Of a DNA stretch of 64,000 nt, positions 17,791-27,735 are shown piece by piece. Where the stretch lies: contig DAOLDB010000012.1 of NCBI GenBank assembly GCA_035327565.1, positions 1 to 64,000 of the forward strand. Reading direction: 5' to 3'. The DNA is from JABDLO01 sp035327565 (GTDB lineage Bacteria; Bacteroidota; Bacteroidia; Chitinophagales; Saprospiraceae). The translations under genes and the position numbers were made by a program. The notes beneath the pieces are model-generated. The model had not been told where the DNA came from and searched no databases. It was given only the letters and a program-made list of their open reading frames with translations. The number at the start of each line of letters is the position of its first letter. The first letter of the stretch is position 1.

Positions 17791-19218
17791 CTACTTACGG
17801 TAATCCAACGCAGGGGCACGGTCACCTATCAGCGCTTTATACTGAAAAGATATTCCTCTCTTGGATTCAAATTCTTCCCATGCTTCTTTGATATGATCTG
17901 GATTGAGGAATAAATCCATGGCAGTCAGAGCCATGGATTTAGCAGCTACCATCATTCCTTTACGGCCAATGCTCATGCCCCCTGCTGCTACTGCCTGCCA
18001 GCTGTGAGCGGGTGTATTGGGTACCCAGGTAGCAGTACGCAAGCCCACCGTCGGAACCACCCAGCTGATGTCACCCACATCGGTTGATCCTCCTCCCTTT
18101 CGCATTTTTATTTCAAAAGGTTCGACCCTCGCGTGCGAGAATGACGAAAATTCCGGCGAACCTGTGAGACTTTCTGAAATTTTTCTGGCAAATACTATTT
18201 CATGATAATCATAATGAACTCCCCCGACATTTTCCAAATGTCTGTGAGCAATCCTGGCCAGTGACTCAATGGGTAAAATTTCATAAACCCCTCCGATGAT
18301 CTCATGCTGCACCCGTGTGCCTGTACCCATAGCAGCTCCTTCGGAAGCTTTGACTATCCATTCCCATATATTGACCAGGTCTGACCGGCGGGGACTTCTC
18401 GCATAGTAATATACTTCGGCGAAATCGGGAACAACATTAGGCGCTTTGCCTCCATCGGTAATCACATAATGGATTCGGGTATCATCCGGAACGTGCTCCC
18501 TCATCATGTTAACCATATGATTCATAGCTTCTACTCCATCCAGGGCAGACCGGCCTTTTTCCGGAGCTCCTGCAGCATGAGCCGAAACACCTCTGAACCG
18601 GAATTTGGCCGAAATGTTGGCCAGTGAACTGCTGGCATTGGCTGAGTTGGAAGAGCCGGGATGCCAATGGATTACAATATCTACATCATCGAAAAGACCA
18701 GAGCGTGTCATATATACCTTTCCGGATCCTCCCTCTTCTGCGGGACAACCGTAGTACCGGAGGGTGCCGGTCTGGCCTGAGTTTTGCATCCAGTTTTTAA
18801 CTGCAATTGCTGCCGCTGCAGATCCCACACCAAAAAGGTGATGACCACAGGCATGGCCTGCCGATTTTCCTAAGGATTTCTTCGTGGGCAATGAATCCTG
18901 TGATAATCCAGGTAATGCATCGTATTCCCCCAGTATAGCAATGATGGGTTTTCCCGATCCGTAACTTGCTATAAATGCGGTGGGAATTTCTGCAACCCCG
19001 GAATTTACTGTAAATCCTTCTTTTTCAAGCGTCTCCTGAAGTAATGCTGAACTTTGAAACTCCAAATAACCCAATTCTGCCCAATCCCAGATTTTCAATG
19101 CCAGTGAACCGTAATAATGTTCCTTTTCATCCAATTCATTTAATACTGGCAAGGATTGCTGGGATAAAAGCATATAATTCATCAGCATGCAGAATATTGA
19201 AAGACATGTCTTAATCAT
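17791..19218 (-). CDS. M20 family amidohydrolase (AbgB/IAA-amino-acid hydrolase-like), secreted
   Basis: Metal-dependent amidohydrolase of 475 residues that would cleave an amide or N-acyl bond. A cleavable signal peptide (about 1-19) sends it to the periplasm. Metal-site motifs are GHACGHHLFGVG (about 121-132), CPAEEGGSGKVYM with the catalytic Glu pair, and HWHPG; the dimerisation domain begins GVSAHAAGAPEKGRSALDG. A late GGGSTDVGDISW and PAHSWQ complete the site. The double-domain pattern is closest to aminobenzoyl-glutamate hydrolase subunit B. Substrate is not evident; no abgA/abgT partner lies nearby. Confidence 0.87.
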   Translation of the reverse strand: MIKTCLSIFCMLMNYMLLSQQSLPVLNELDEKEHYYGSLALKIWDWAELGYLEFQSSALLQETLEKEGFTVNSGVAEIPTAFIASYGSGKPIIAILGEYDALPGLSQDSLPTKKSLGKSAGHACGHHLFGVGSAAAAIAVKNWMQNSGQTGTLRYYGCPAEEGGSGKVYMTRSGLFDDVDIVIHWHPGSSNSANASSSLANISAKFRFRGVSAHAAGAPEKGRSALDGVEAMNHMVNMMREHVPDDTRIHYVITDGGKAPNVVPDFAEVYYYARSPRRSDLVNIWEWIVKASEGAAMGTGTRVQHEIIGGVYEILPIESLARIAHRHLENVGGVHYDYHEIVFARKISESLTGSPEFSSFSHARVEPFEIKMRKGGGSTDVGDISWVVPTVGLRTATWVPNTPAHSWQAVAAGGMSIGRKGMMVAAKSMALTAMDLFLNPDHIKEAWEEFESKRGISFQYKALIGDRAPALDYRK

Positions 19219-19708
19219 TGTTTTGAATATTTAAAAATAAGTAATTTGAGTTTTGTTTGACTTTCTGGTATTTATTCAAAGAAAATTTCAATGCCATCAC
19301 TAAAATAATAGGATTCCTGGATATTTCTGTATAGTGACTCAGATAAGGAATCGACGACCAGCGATTTAAAATATAGCAATGTTTCTTTGCTTGCATCCAA
19401 GGGCCAATTCTCTATCACCAGCCCCCGTTCACTACTTGCTTTACTTCTGGTTAATTTATTTTATCACGAAGTACGAAAAGATGAAAACACAAAGATCGCA
19501 AAGAGTAACTCAACACCTCGACGAAAAGCAATAAAGTATTTAAAAACTGCCAAATCTTTTAAAAGCGATTTTACTAAACGTTTACACACCTCAACGCATA
19601 AACACTTAAACATTCTCTGCCGCCTGCTTTCTGCATCCTGGTAACTGCCAACGCAATTTTCGATAATGATTGATATATTAATTTTATTTTCACCTTATAA
19701 ATTAGCCT
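19219..19708. other. 490-bp intergenic region
   Basis: No credible gene. The stretch about 19465-19510 (cacgaagtac ... cacaaagatc gcaaag) resembles the degenerate CACGAAG/CACAAAG spacer sequence seen in many bacterial genomes; origin unknown. The 85-codon plus-strand frame across it shows no protein-like pattern. Confidence 0.4.
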
Positions 19709-20425
19709 ATGCCGAAGATCATCATTGGATTCTTGTTTTTGATTTTCCTTTCAGGTTGTTTGGAACAGGATTATATACCACATACCATCATTCATAAAGC
19801 CATAGACTACCATGGAGGAATGGAGTCATGGGAGCTTTTGGACAGTCTGCATTATCATAAACAATCGGTACTATATTTTGAAAATGGTCAGACGGAGTCA
19901 GAAAAATCTGAATACTACCAGATAAAGTTTCATCCAACTTATTCGGTTAAAGTGGTAGAGAACGATAGCGTTGAAATTTTATTTGATCAAAATCATTACA
20001 GAAAGTATTTGAAAGCATCGGATAAAATACTGTCTGTAACAAAACAGGATACAACTAATATAGAATCCGCTTTATTTGTTATTGGTCAACTTTTTTTACT
20101 AAAAGAAGACAGTAAACTCTTAACTTTCGAAGGTACGGAACTCATATCGGGAGTAGAATGCTTTGTGGTCAGGGCCGATTATTCTGTTCAGGGAAAAGAA
20201 AATCATCCATGGTGGTATTATATAAGCAAATATGATTACCGTTTGATTGCGTCCAGGGTATATCATTCACCTGATTATGCATTAATTGTGAATGAAAGCT
20301 ATCAAAAGTTTCAGAATATTTTGTGGAATAAGGAACGAACCACTTACAGGGTAGATAGTTTGAATGCAATTCAATTTATTAGAGCAAAATATGTTTACAA
20401 TTTTGGGGAGAAAGGGAATATGTAA
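19709..20425 (+). CDS. lipoprotein of the DUF6503/LolA-like type
   Basis: A 238-residue lipoprotein: the lipobox is LSGC (Cys17). The mature protein begins with an amphipathic segment (IIHKAIDYHGGMESWELLDSL) and continues as alternating beta strands, then VECFVVRADYSV and WWYYISKYDYRLIASR, a layout seen in Bacteroidota lipoproteins with a half-barrel like LolA. No catalytic residues recognised. It ends 21 bp before the convergent dienelactone hydrolase gene. The likeness to the lipoprotein at 4691 is in layout only. Confidence 0.7.
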   Translation: MPKIIIGFLFLIFLSGCLEQDYIPHTIIHKAIDYHGGMESWELLDSLHYHKQSVLYFENGQTESEKSEYYQIKFHPTYSVKVVENDSVEILFDQNHYRKYLKASDKILSVTKQDTTNIESALFVIGQLFLLKEDSKLLTFEGTELISGVECFVVRADYSVQGKENHPWWYYISKYDYRLIASRVYHSPDYALIVNESYQKFQNILWNKERTTYRVDSLNAIQFIRAKYVYNFGEKGNM

Positions 20426-20446
20426 AAATATTCAAGATACAATCCT

Positions 20447-21301
20447 TTATAAATGCTTTTCGAAAAACTCTATGGTTCTTTGCCAGGCCAACGTAGCAGC
20501 TTCTTTATTATAACGGCTTGTGGATGTGTCATTATGGAATGCATGATGGACTCCATCATACATATATAATTCGTAGGATTTATTATTTTGGTCCAATGCT
20601 TCTAAAAAAGCATCAATCCCTTCATTAACCCGGGCATCCAATTCGGCATAGTGCAATTGAAGTGCGGCATTGATTTTTGATACATTTTCGGATGCGGGTT
20701 GACGGCCGTAATAGCAGGAAGCCGCCAATAATTCCGGAACGTGAACAGCGAGATTTCCAGCCATGGCACCCCCCCAGCAAAAGCCTACACAGGCAACTCT
20801 ACCATTAAAATCTTCCCTTGTTTTTAAATAATCAAAAACGCGAATAAAATTAATGAGATTGGCTTCACCATCTAACTGGGTAAATAATTGCCGCGCATCA
20901 TCTTCATTTTCCGGTGTACCTCCCAGTACAGCCAATGCATTGGGTGCTATGGCCAGAAATCCGGCCCTTGCCACCCGGTGTGTTACTTCTTTAATATGGG
21001 GATTCAAACCTCTGTTTTCATGGATAACTACAACTGCGGGTAATTTAATATCTGATTTTGTTTTGGCTACGTAAGCCTCCATAGTACCATTGATCCCTTC
21101 GTAAGAAATGGTTTCAACAAAAAGATCATTTGCATTTTGGACCATTGTTAATGAACGGGCATAATCGGCTTCAAGATATTGTAAAAGTGAAGATGCAGCT
21201 GTTGTACTTCCTGCAAGGACGGCTAACCGTTTTAAAAATTCACCTCTGCTTAATGGAACATGAGTGTATTCGTCATACAATTGAATAATGCGTGGGTCCA
21301 T
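20447..21301 (-). CDS. dienelactone hydrolase family protein
   Basis: Alpha/beta hydrolase of 284 residues. The triad of the family is visible: Cys in GFCWGG (about 175), Asp in AELDARVNEG (about 220) and His in GVHHAFHND (about 255). ENRGLNPHIKEVTHRVARAG is the characteristic oxyanion/lid segment. The N-terminus has a Tat-like SRGEFLKRLAVLAGS stretch (about 18-32) with only one Arg before it, so export by Tat is possible but the twin-arginine is imperfect. Not in an operon. Substrate unknown; the family covers dienelactones and other esters. Confidence 0.87.
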   Translation of the reverse strand: MDPRIIQLYDEYTHVPLSRGEFLKRLAVLAGSTTAASSLLQYLEADYARSLTMVQNANDLFVETISYEGINGTMEAYVAKTKSDIKLPAVVVIHENRGLNPHIKEVTHRVARAGFLAIAPNALAVLGGTPENEDDARQLFTQLDGEANLINFIRVFDYLKTREDFNGRVACVGFCWGGAMAGNLAVHVPELLAASCYYGRQPASENVSKINAALQLHYAELDARVNEGIDAFLEALDQNNKSYELYMYDGVHHAFHNDTSTSRYNKEAATLAWQRTIEFFEKHL

Positions 21302-21411
21302 ATGTAAGAAAGTATATTCAAATATATGGATTTTCAGAATAACGACTAACTATTCCATCTGAAAAATATATGTTTTACGGCTATCCTTTACATATGTTCC
21401 TTATAATGCAC

Positions 21412-21429
21412 ACCACAATAAATTGTGGT
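21412..21429. promoter_or_regulatory. 18-bp palindrome, possible operator
   Basis: ACCACAA-TAAA-TTGTGGT, a perfect 7-bp inverted repeat in the gap between the dienelactone hydrolase and SET genes. No T-run follows, so it looks more like a protein binding site than a terminator. No regulator is implied. Confidence 0.25.
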
Positions 21430-21466
21430 TTACAAATTGTACAGTTCAATAAGTACTGTCTTTTTA

Positions 21467-22099
21467 TCAATGGCCATGGGCAATTAGGGATTCCTGATAA
21501 TAACATTCCAGTATTGAGCGCAAAGATTCTCTACCTGAAGCAATAGAATGGATGGTTTTCCATAAATCCTCAGAAATATACGGTCGCAATGGTTGATTTA
21601 ATAAAGGGATAAGATGAAAAACAGTATTAACCTTTTCGTCCCACTCTTTGTAATATCTTAACAGATCGTCAGGGTACACCACTTTTCTGTCATTTCCTTC
21701 ATCTACAGCCGTAAAAGGTTTGCTGATGTTCAGATACCCATAATCATCGGTCAGTTGTTCGCCAGGATATATATCCCTGACAGCTACTTCAAATTCGTAG
21801 GCAGTTGTAATACAATTTGAATTAAAACTGTGATTAACATATCTGCCAAAATCCCAGCAAAGTACAAAGTTTCCTTTGTTATTGCGATATGTGTATGTAT
21901 CCAGAATATCCTGGTATACCTGTGGCATGGTAGCTACCTGTTCAGGAGTAAAAACCCGATCCAAAGAATCGAGAACCCAGGTGATCGTCCCTCTTGGAAT
22001 GAACTCAGTTGCTACTACACCATAGCCTATTTCATCACTGATGAATCTAAGCTCTGTTTTTGGAAATATCATTTGATCTTCATCAAAATTATCACACAA
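21467..22099 (-). CDS. SET domain-containing protein
   Basis: Putative protein lysine methyltransferase of 210 residues. The SET signature is clear: an N-terminal GYGVVATEFIPRGTITW strand pair (about 26-42), RYVNHSFNSNC (about 86-96, the NHS motif contacting S-adenosylmethionine) and EQLTDDYGY (about 118-126). The post-SET Cys cluster is not evident, as is usual in bacterial SET proteins. The start could be Met10 (MIFPKTELRF). No obvious partner or substrate nearby. Bacterial SET proteins of this small type are often of eukaryotic-like ancestry. Confidence 0.85.
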   Translation of the reverse strand: MCDNFDEDQMIFPKTELRFISDEIGYGVVATEFIPRGTITWVLDSLDRVFTPEQVATMPQVYQDILDTYTYRNNKGNFVLCWDFGRYVNHSFNSNCITTAYEFEVAVRDIYPGEQLTDDYGYLNISKPFTAVDEGNDRKVVYPDDLLRYYKEWDEKVNTVFHLIPLLNQPLRPYISEDLWKTIHSIASGRESLRSILECYYQESLIAHGH

Positions 22100-22445
22100 A
22101 GGAATGAATAAATTTCATAGGTTTCACTTTTAGAGCAACATTTATTTTAACAACTTAAAAGTTTATAAAACAACTATATATATATTAAATATATGTATAT
22201 ATAAAAATTTATTTCAAAATTTTTCTCAGTAATTTTTTCAGTGCTTCCATGAAGGAATTTTGCCTGAATCTCTTTTATATGAAAGTATTTTTTACAAATT
22301 TTTCAATTTGTTACAAAAGGATCGAAATTTTTATTCATCCACAGCGTTTTCCCCTTTTGGCAAGGTATTCTATTGATTTGAAATGGGCCCACTATTGCAT
22401 CAATTGAATATTTATTACCTTGCGAATTCTCTAAATGAATAATCT
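22100..22445. other. 346-bp AT-rich intergenic region (divergent promoters)
   Basis: Divergent spacer between the SET gene and the BNR-repeat gene. Contains a TA-rich run around 22180-22215 made of tata/atat steps and no open frame. A box close to the -7 consensus (TACCTTGC, about 22418) lies near the plus-strand gene, too imperfect to call. Confidence 0.4.
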
Positions 22446-25400
22446 ATGGATAAACAAATAAGATCATGGCTTTTTCCATTGTTCCGTGATAAATTATTGG
22501 TCTCATGGTTTAGTTTTTTCCTCCTCAGTGCAAGTACAGTAAATGGGCAGGAAGTGGACAGTTTACTTTCTCCTCTGGAAAATGTATATAAGCCATTGGA
22601 TCAGAATCTCATTCGTGGGTTTGAGTACAGAAATATCGGTCCTTCAAGAGGTGGTCGTGTTTCAACAGTTACTGGGGTTTCTGATAATTGGTTTACATTT
22701 TATTTGGGTGCTTCGGGTGGAGGAATTTGGAAAACCGATGATGCCGGGACAAGCTGGGTCAACATCAGTGGAGATATTCCTTGTGGTTCAATAGGGGCCA
22801 TTGCTGTTTCTTCCTCTCATCCGGATATTATTTATGCAGGGACAGGATCGGCTGATCCCAGAGGGAATGTATCTCCGGGTGTGGGTGTATATAAGTCGGT
22901 AGATGGGGGAGAATCCTGGAGCTTTGCAGGACTGAAGAATACCAGGCATATTGGAAAAATCATTGTTCATCCTTCGGATCCCGATAAAGTTTGGGTGGCT
23001 GCCCTTGGAAATGTATTCGGACCGGGGCCGGATCGCGGGGTTTACTTCAGTAGAGACGGAGGGAAAACATGGAACAGGCAGCTTTATGTAAACAACAGAA
23101 CCGGCTGCATTGATCTTGCTATCCATCCAGTGAATCCTAATATATTGTATGCAGGAATGTGGACTTTTGAAAGAAAACCCTGGACAATCACAGATGGTAG
23201 CCCAGATGGGGGTTTATGGAGATCGATGGATGGTGGAGGGACATGGACAAAAGTAACAGAAGGTCTGCCTGCAGGTATTGTGGGCAGAATCGGTATTTCG
23301 GTATCTTCTTCGAATCCCAGAGTAGTATATGTTATCCAGGAAGCAAGGGATGAAAAACAAGGAGGATTATACCGGTCGGAAGACGGAGGAAAAAGTTTTG
23401 AAAGAGTAAGCCGGGATCATGCTCTTCGTCAGAGAGCATGGTATTTCAGCAGGGTTTATGTGGATCCGGCTCATGAAAATACGTTATATGTTTTGAATGT
23501 AAATCTCCACAAATCGACGGATGGTGGCAAAACTTTCACAACTATAAAAGCTCCGCATGCAGACAATCACTCCCTTTGGATTCAACCAGAATTTCCCGAC
23601 ATTATCATACTGGGCAATGATGGAGGAGCTACAGTGAGTCTGAATGGTGGAAAAACCTGGTCCTCGCAGCACAATCAAACTACCGCAGAGATTTACAGAT
23701 TGGCAGTAGATAATGGTTTTCCCTACAGGGTTTATGGTGCCCAACAAGATAATTCCACCATTTCAGTGCCCTCCAGGCCAATGCCCACCCTCAGTCATTC
23801 CAACCATTGGCTCGATTTGGGAGGAGGAGAAAGCGGCCATATAGCTTTACACCCGGCAAGACCGGATATCATTTATGCAGGGAATTATATTGGGATCATT
23901 ACCCGAAAAGATATGAAAACAGGACAAACATCCATGGTCAACTTATATCCTCAAATGCATGATGGCGTGCCTCCAGGGGAGATAAAATATCGTTTTCAAT
24001 GGAATGCACCTATCCGGGTTTCACCACACAATCCGGAAGTAATATATCATTGTTCCCAGTATGTTCATCAGTCCAGAGACGGAGGAAAAACATGGAGAAC
24101 TATAAGCCCTGATCTGACAGGAAATAAAGCTTCCGAAAGATCTATTCCCGGAGGGCCTGTTCAGAATGATCATACAGGTGTGGAATTGTATTCTACCATA
24201 TTTGCATTTGAGGAATCTCCCGCAACACCGGGAGAATTTTGGGCAGGTAGTGATGATGGAAAAATCCATGTTTCAAGGGATACAGGAAGAACGTGGTTGG
24301 ACATTACCCCCCGATCTATGCCATTTGAGGGAACGGTCAACCATATTGAGTTATCCAGACATGGAAAAGGCAGAGCTTTCATAGCGGTATATAAATATAG
24401 AGAAAATGATTTTAAACCCTATATTTTTATGACTAATGATTACGGTACCCATTGGACCTTGTTAACTGAAGGGGATTGCGGTATACCGGATGATCATTTT
24501 GTCAGAGTGGTCAGAGAAGACCCAGGGAGAAAAGGTATACTTTTTGCCGGAACGGAATTTGGCGTATATGCTTCATTTAATCAAGGTTTAAAATGGCAGA
24601 GTTTCCAATATAATTTACCGGTGGTACCTGTCACTGATATGGTGATTAAAGATGATGATCTGGTAATTTCCACCCAGGGTAGATCTTTTTGGGTAATGGA
24701 TGATATTTCTCCATTGAGAGAAATTGGAGAGGATCTTTTTAATTATCAAATGAGAATATTCCAGCCAAAGGATGTAGTAAGATACTCTGCGGTGAAGGAT
24801 TATGAAGATGGAGATCCGTATACTTATGGCGCCAGAATATATTTTTATTTGGGGTCAAGAGTCTCCAACCAGCAGGATATCCAAATAGCAATAATGGATG
24901 AGTTAGGGAAAGAAATCAAGGTTTTTTCCGTCAATCCTGATCAAGAGAAATTCCAGGAAAAGATGGAAGTTAAAACAGGCTTAAACCGGGTAATTTGGGA
25001 TTTGAGATTGGATTCTCTAAAATATAGTGAGGGAAGTATATTTTCTCTGGCCAGCACAAAAGGAGTAAAAGTTCCAACAGGAAAATATTTTGCCCGGTTA
25101 TATGTGGGTGGAAATGGGCTTACAAAAGAGTTTAATATCATATTGCCTTCGGACTGGAAGCAATCACGGGAGGATTTTATTGCACAATTTGAATTGGCCA
25201 ACAAAATCAAAGAAACATTTAATCAGTGTCATTCTACCATTGCTAATATTCGATTTTACAAAGAGCAGCTGAATTATTGGATAGAATTACTTCAGCATTA
25301 TCCACAGCATAGTTCCTTGGTTTCCCAAACGGAGGATTTATTGGATCAATTTCAAGAACTTGAGAATAAATTAATTCAAACCAGGAGTGAATCACCACAG

Positions 25401-25628
25401 GATCCGGTCAATTTTCCTCCTCAGTTTGATGATCAGTTGGCTTATTTATACACAGTGGTCAATGAAGCTGATAACAGACCTAATGAGGGAGCCCACATCA
25501 GATACAATGATTTAAAAGCAGAGTGGGAACAATATTACAAGACCTATCAGGTTCTTTCAGGGATTAATTTAGACCAGCTGAACACACAATACAAGAATAC
25601 AGGCCTTGGCGCTTTTATGCGAAAGTAA
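22446..25628 (+). CDS. secreted VPS10/BNR-repeat beta-propeller protein
   Basis: A 1060-residue exported protein, often annotated as a glycosyl hydrolase on the basis of Asp-box repeats. Signal peptide about 1-34. At least nine Asp-box-like repeats (S/T-x-D-x-G-x-x-W) occur, such as KTDDAGTSW, KSVDGGESW, SRDGGKTW, SMDGGGTW, QSRDGGKTW and SRDTGRTW, spread over about 90-760, implying one or two large propellers as in sortilin/VPS10 proteins. The C-terminal about 250 residues are alpha-helical (about 940-1020) and lack Asp boxes. Such proteins are common in Saprospiraceae; no catalytic residues can be assigned, so enzymatic activity is uncertain. Confidence 0.85.
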   Translation: MDKQIRSWLFPLFRDKLLVSWFSFFLLSASTVNGQEVDSLLSPLENVYKPLDQNLIRGFEYRNIGPSRGGRVSTVTGVSDNWFTFYLGASGGGIWKTDDAGTSWVNISGDIPCGSIGAIAVSSSHPDIIYAGTGSADPRGNVSPGVGVYKSVDGGESWSFAGLKNTRHIGKIIVHPSDPDKVWVAALGNVFGPGPDRGVYFSRDGGKTWNRQLYVNNRTGCIDLAIHPVNPNILYAGMWTFERKPWTITDGSPDGGLWRSMDGGGTWTKVTEGLPAGIVGRIGISVSSSNPRVVYVIQEARDEKQGGLYRSEDGGKSFERVSRDHALRQRAWYFSRVYVDPAHENTLYVLNVNLHKSTDGGKTFTTIKAPHADNHSLWIQPEFPDIIILGNDGGATVSLNGGKTWSSQHNQTTAEIYRLAVDNGFPYRVYGAQQDNSTISVPSRPMPTLSHSNHWLDLGGGESGHIALHPARPDIIYAGNYIGIITRKDMKTGQTSMVNLYPQMHDGVPPGEIKYRFQWNAPIRVSPHNPEVIYHCSQYVHQSRDGGKTWRTISPDLTGNKASERSIPGGPVQNDHTGVELYSTIFAFEESPATPGEFWAGSDDGKIHVSRDTGRTWLDITPRSMPFEGTVNHIELSRHGKGRAFIAVYKYRENDFKPYIFMTNDYGTHWTLLTEGDCGIPDDHFVRVVREDPGRKGILFAGTEFGVYASFNQGLKWQSFQYNLPVVPVTDMVIKDDDLVISTQGRSFWVMDDISPLREIGEDLFNYQMRIFQPKDVVRYSAVKDYEDGDPYTYGARIYFYLGSRVSNQQDIQIAIMDELGKEIKVFSVNPDQEKFQEKMEVKTGLNRVIWDLRLDSLKYSEGSIFSLASTKGVKVPTGKYFARLYVGGNGLTKEFNIILPSDWKQSREDFIAQFELANKIKETFNQCHSTIANIRFYKEQLNYWIELLQHYPQHSSLVSQTEDLLDQFQELENKLIQTRSESPQDPVNFPPQFDDQLAYLYTVVNEADNRPNEGAHIRYNDLKAEWEQYYKTYQVLSGINLDQLNTQYKNTGLGAFMRK

Positions 25629-25660
25629 TCTGGACACGGAAACCACATCAAAGTTTGACT

Positions 25661-26419
25661 ATGGAGTTAAAAGATAAAGTCGTTCTCATCACAGGGGCAT
25701 CTCGTGGAATAGGAGCGGCAACCGCAAGAATGTTTGCTGAAGAAGGAGCGAAGGTGATGATCAATTACATCAGTAATCATGATACGGCAGTTGAGGTCTT
25801 TCGTTCGCTCAAAGGAGAAGGACACAGCATCAGGCAATCCAATATCGGTAATCCGGAATCGTGTGTAGAACTAATCAATGCAGTAGAGAATCAATATGGG
25901 AAACTGGATGTATTAGTCAATAATGCAGGAGTTTTTTTTGAACATCCTCCTGATCGTGTGAAATTTAATGAGTGGGTGGCAGCCTGGGAGCAAACACTGG
26001 CGATCAATTTGACAGGTCCCGCGCATTTATCCTATCTCGCTGCTAAGCTTATGATGAGACAACATAAAGGATATATAATTAATGTATCTTCAAGAGGGGC
26101 GTTCAGGGGAGAGCCTGATTGTCCTGCATATGGGGCAAGTAAAGGGGGCTTGAATGCACTCACACAGTCCCTTGCCAGGGCACTGGGAAAATATAATATT
26201 TCAGTAACGGCTGTTGCCCCAGGTTTTGTAAATACAGATATGGCAAAAAGTGCTCTGGATTCGGAAAGAGGAGACTTTATCAAAGGAGAGAGTCCAATGG
26301 GCCGGGTAGCTTCGCCGGAAGAAGTAGCACATATCATCGTTTTTTTAGCCAAAGAACGTTCTACATTTATGACTGGAGGCATCCTGGATGTGAATGGCGC
26401 TTCTTTTTTGAGGATGTAA
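25661..26419 (+). CDS. SDR family oxidoreductase (3-oxoacyl-ACP reductase-like)
   Basis: NAD(P)-dependent short-chain dehydrogenase of 252 residues. Start taken at ATG 25661; the in-frame TTG at 25655 is less likely. Motifs: TGASRGIG (about 12-19, cofactor binding), NNAG (about 88), and the catalytic Ser with YGASK (about 155) including Tyr and Lys. The end is MTGGILDVNGASFLRM, a FabG-like C-terminus. It follows the BNR gene by 32 bp on the same strand. Sequence does not distinguish a fatty-acid reductase from another SDR, and a single isolated gene argues against the main fabG. Confidence 0.85.
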   Translation: MELKDKVVLITGASRGIGAATARMFAEEGAKVMINYISNHDTAVEVFRSLKGEGHSIRQSNIGNPESCVELINAVENQYGKLDVLVNNAGVFFEHPPDRVKFNEWVAAWEQTLAINLTGPAHLSYLAAKLMMRQHKGYIINVSSRGAFRGEPDCPAYGASKGGLNALTQSLARALGKYNISVTAVAPGFVNTDMAKSALDSERGDFIKGESPMGRVASPEEVAHIIVFLAKERSTFMTGGILDVNGASFLRM

Positions 26420-26738
26420 ATTATTGATTACAGATTAGATTATTTTATTTATATAGTTAAGATTTAACGAATAAAGCATACAAATAAAATTAATTTGAAT
26501 ATTATAATATAAAAATCTTAAATGACTTCGAAAAGTTTCAGCTCAATTCATGAATGAAATTTGTTAAAATCACTTTAAATTTGGATTGAATTAGAACAAT
26601 TTGATGAAAATTTTATCTTTTTGTATCAGAAACTAAGAAGTACAAAAAAAATGAGGATTAAGCAATTTTTATGAAATTTGTCCTAAATTAGTCATCAGAA
26701 TTTAAATCACCTTATAACAATCTTAATGACCTAAAATT
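26420..26738. other. 319-bp intergenic region before the OmpA gene
   Basis: AT-rich, no open frame. Likely holds the promoter of the OmpA-family gene, but no box with good spacing was found: a TAAATTTG at about 26576 has no -33 partner at the right distance. Confidence 0.4.
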
Positions 26739-27671
26739 ATGAAAAAATCAACTTACTTTACTTTGCTGCTTGCAATGGTAATGGCTTTGACTTCTTGCGT
26801 AAGCAAGAAAAAATTTACTGAGTTGGAGGATAAATACGCAATGGCTCAGGAAAAGCTTCAGGAATGTGATGAAATGCTTGAAATGGCAGAAAATCAATTA
26901 AAGGCTTTAGAGGCCGATAAGTCAAAACTTACAACAGATGCGACCAATACACAGAATGTGTTGAAGTTAAGAGAAGAGCAAATCAATGATTTGAAGACGC
27001 AAGTAGAGGATATGCGCTCTCAAAGAGACAGACAATTGGAGCAAATTGGTGACCTGGCAGTTTTGTCTAAAGCTGCCAATGAGAATGTAAAGGAAACTTT
27101 ACAACAATTGGAGCAAAAGGACCGGTATATTAAATTACTTCAGGATGCTAAGAGCAAAGCAGATTCTTTGAATCTGGCTTTAGCCGTCAATTTGAAAGGA
27201 GTCCTTAAAGATGGCATTGATGATCAGGATATTGATATAAGAATCGATAAAACCGTAGTTCTAATCAATCTTTCTGATAAAATGTTGTTCCGTTCAGGAA
27301 GCTATACTTTAACCAACAGAGCAAAAGAAGTATTAGGTAAAATTGCCGCTATTATTGAATCCAGACCTGACTTTGAAGTTATGGTAGAAGGATATACTGA
27401 CAATGTTCCAATCAGAACAGATTGTATTGTTGACAACTGGGATCTTAGTGTTAAGCGATCCAGCTCGGTTGTTAGGGTACTTCAAAAAGATTTCAAGATT
27501 AACCCTAATCGTTTGATTGCTGCCGGAAGAGGGGAATACAACACCCTGGCTAGTAATTCCACAGCAGAGGGAAGATCCATTAACAGGCGTACAAGAATCA
27601 TAATCATGCCTAAAATTGATCAGTTTTATGATTTGTTGAATCCCGCATTAGCTGCCAAAACCATCGATTAA
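26739..27671 (+). CDS. OmpA family lipoprotein with coiled coil
   Basis: Outer-membrane lipoprotein of 310 residues that likely anchors the membrane to peptidoglycan. Lipobox LTSC (about 17-20), then a long coiled coil (about 25-150) rich in Glu, Gln and Lys, then the OmpA C-terminal domain. The latter shows DKMLFRSGSYTL, VEGYTDNVPIRT (the diaminopimelate-binding region), DLSVKRSSSVVRVL and GRGEYNTLASNSTAEGRSINRRTRI. The layout matches Bacteroidota OmpA lipoproteins with N-terminal coiled coils. A strong terminator follows. Confidence 0.92.
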   Translation: MKKSTYFTLLLAMVMALTSCVSKKKFTELEDKYAMAQEKLQECDEMLEMAENQLKALEADKSKLTTDATNTQNVLKLREEQINDLKTQVEDMRSQRDRQLEQIGDLAVLSKAANENVKETLQQLEQKDRYIKLLQDAKSKADSLNLALAVNLKGVLKDGIDDQDIDIRIDKTVVLINLSDKMLFRSGSYTLTNRAKEVLGKIAAIIESRPDFEVMVEGYTDNVPIRTDCIVDNWDLSVKRSSSVVRVLQKDFKINPNRLIAAGRGEYNTLASNSTAEGRSINRRTRIIIMPKIDQFYDLLNPALAAKTID

Positions 27672-27692
27672 TATTTGAAAGTATTTTATGTT

Positions 27693-27730
27693 AAAAAGGT
27701 GTCTTTTTCACTGAAAAGGCACCTTTTTTT
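27693..27730 (+). terminator. intrinsic terminator after the OmpA gene (probably bidirectional)
   Basis: AAAAAGGTGTCTTTT pairs with AAAAGGCACCTTTTT over about 15 bp with one G-T pair and a TCACTG loop, followed by T's. The mirror A-run means it can also serve the convergent gene that ends at 27736. Confidence 0.85.
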
Positions 27731-27735
27731 CATAG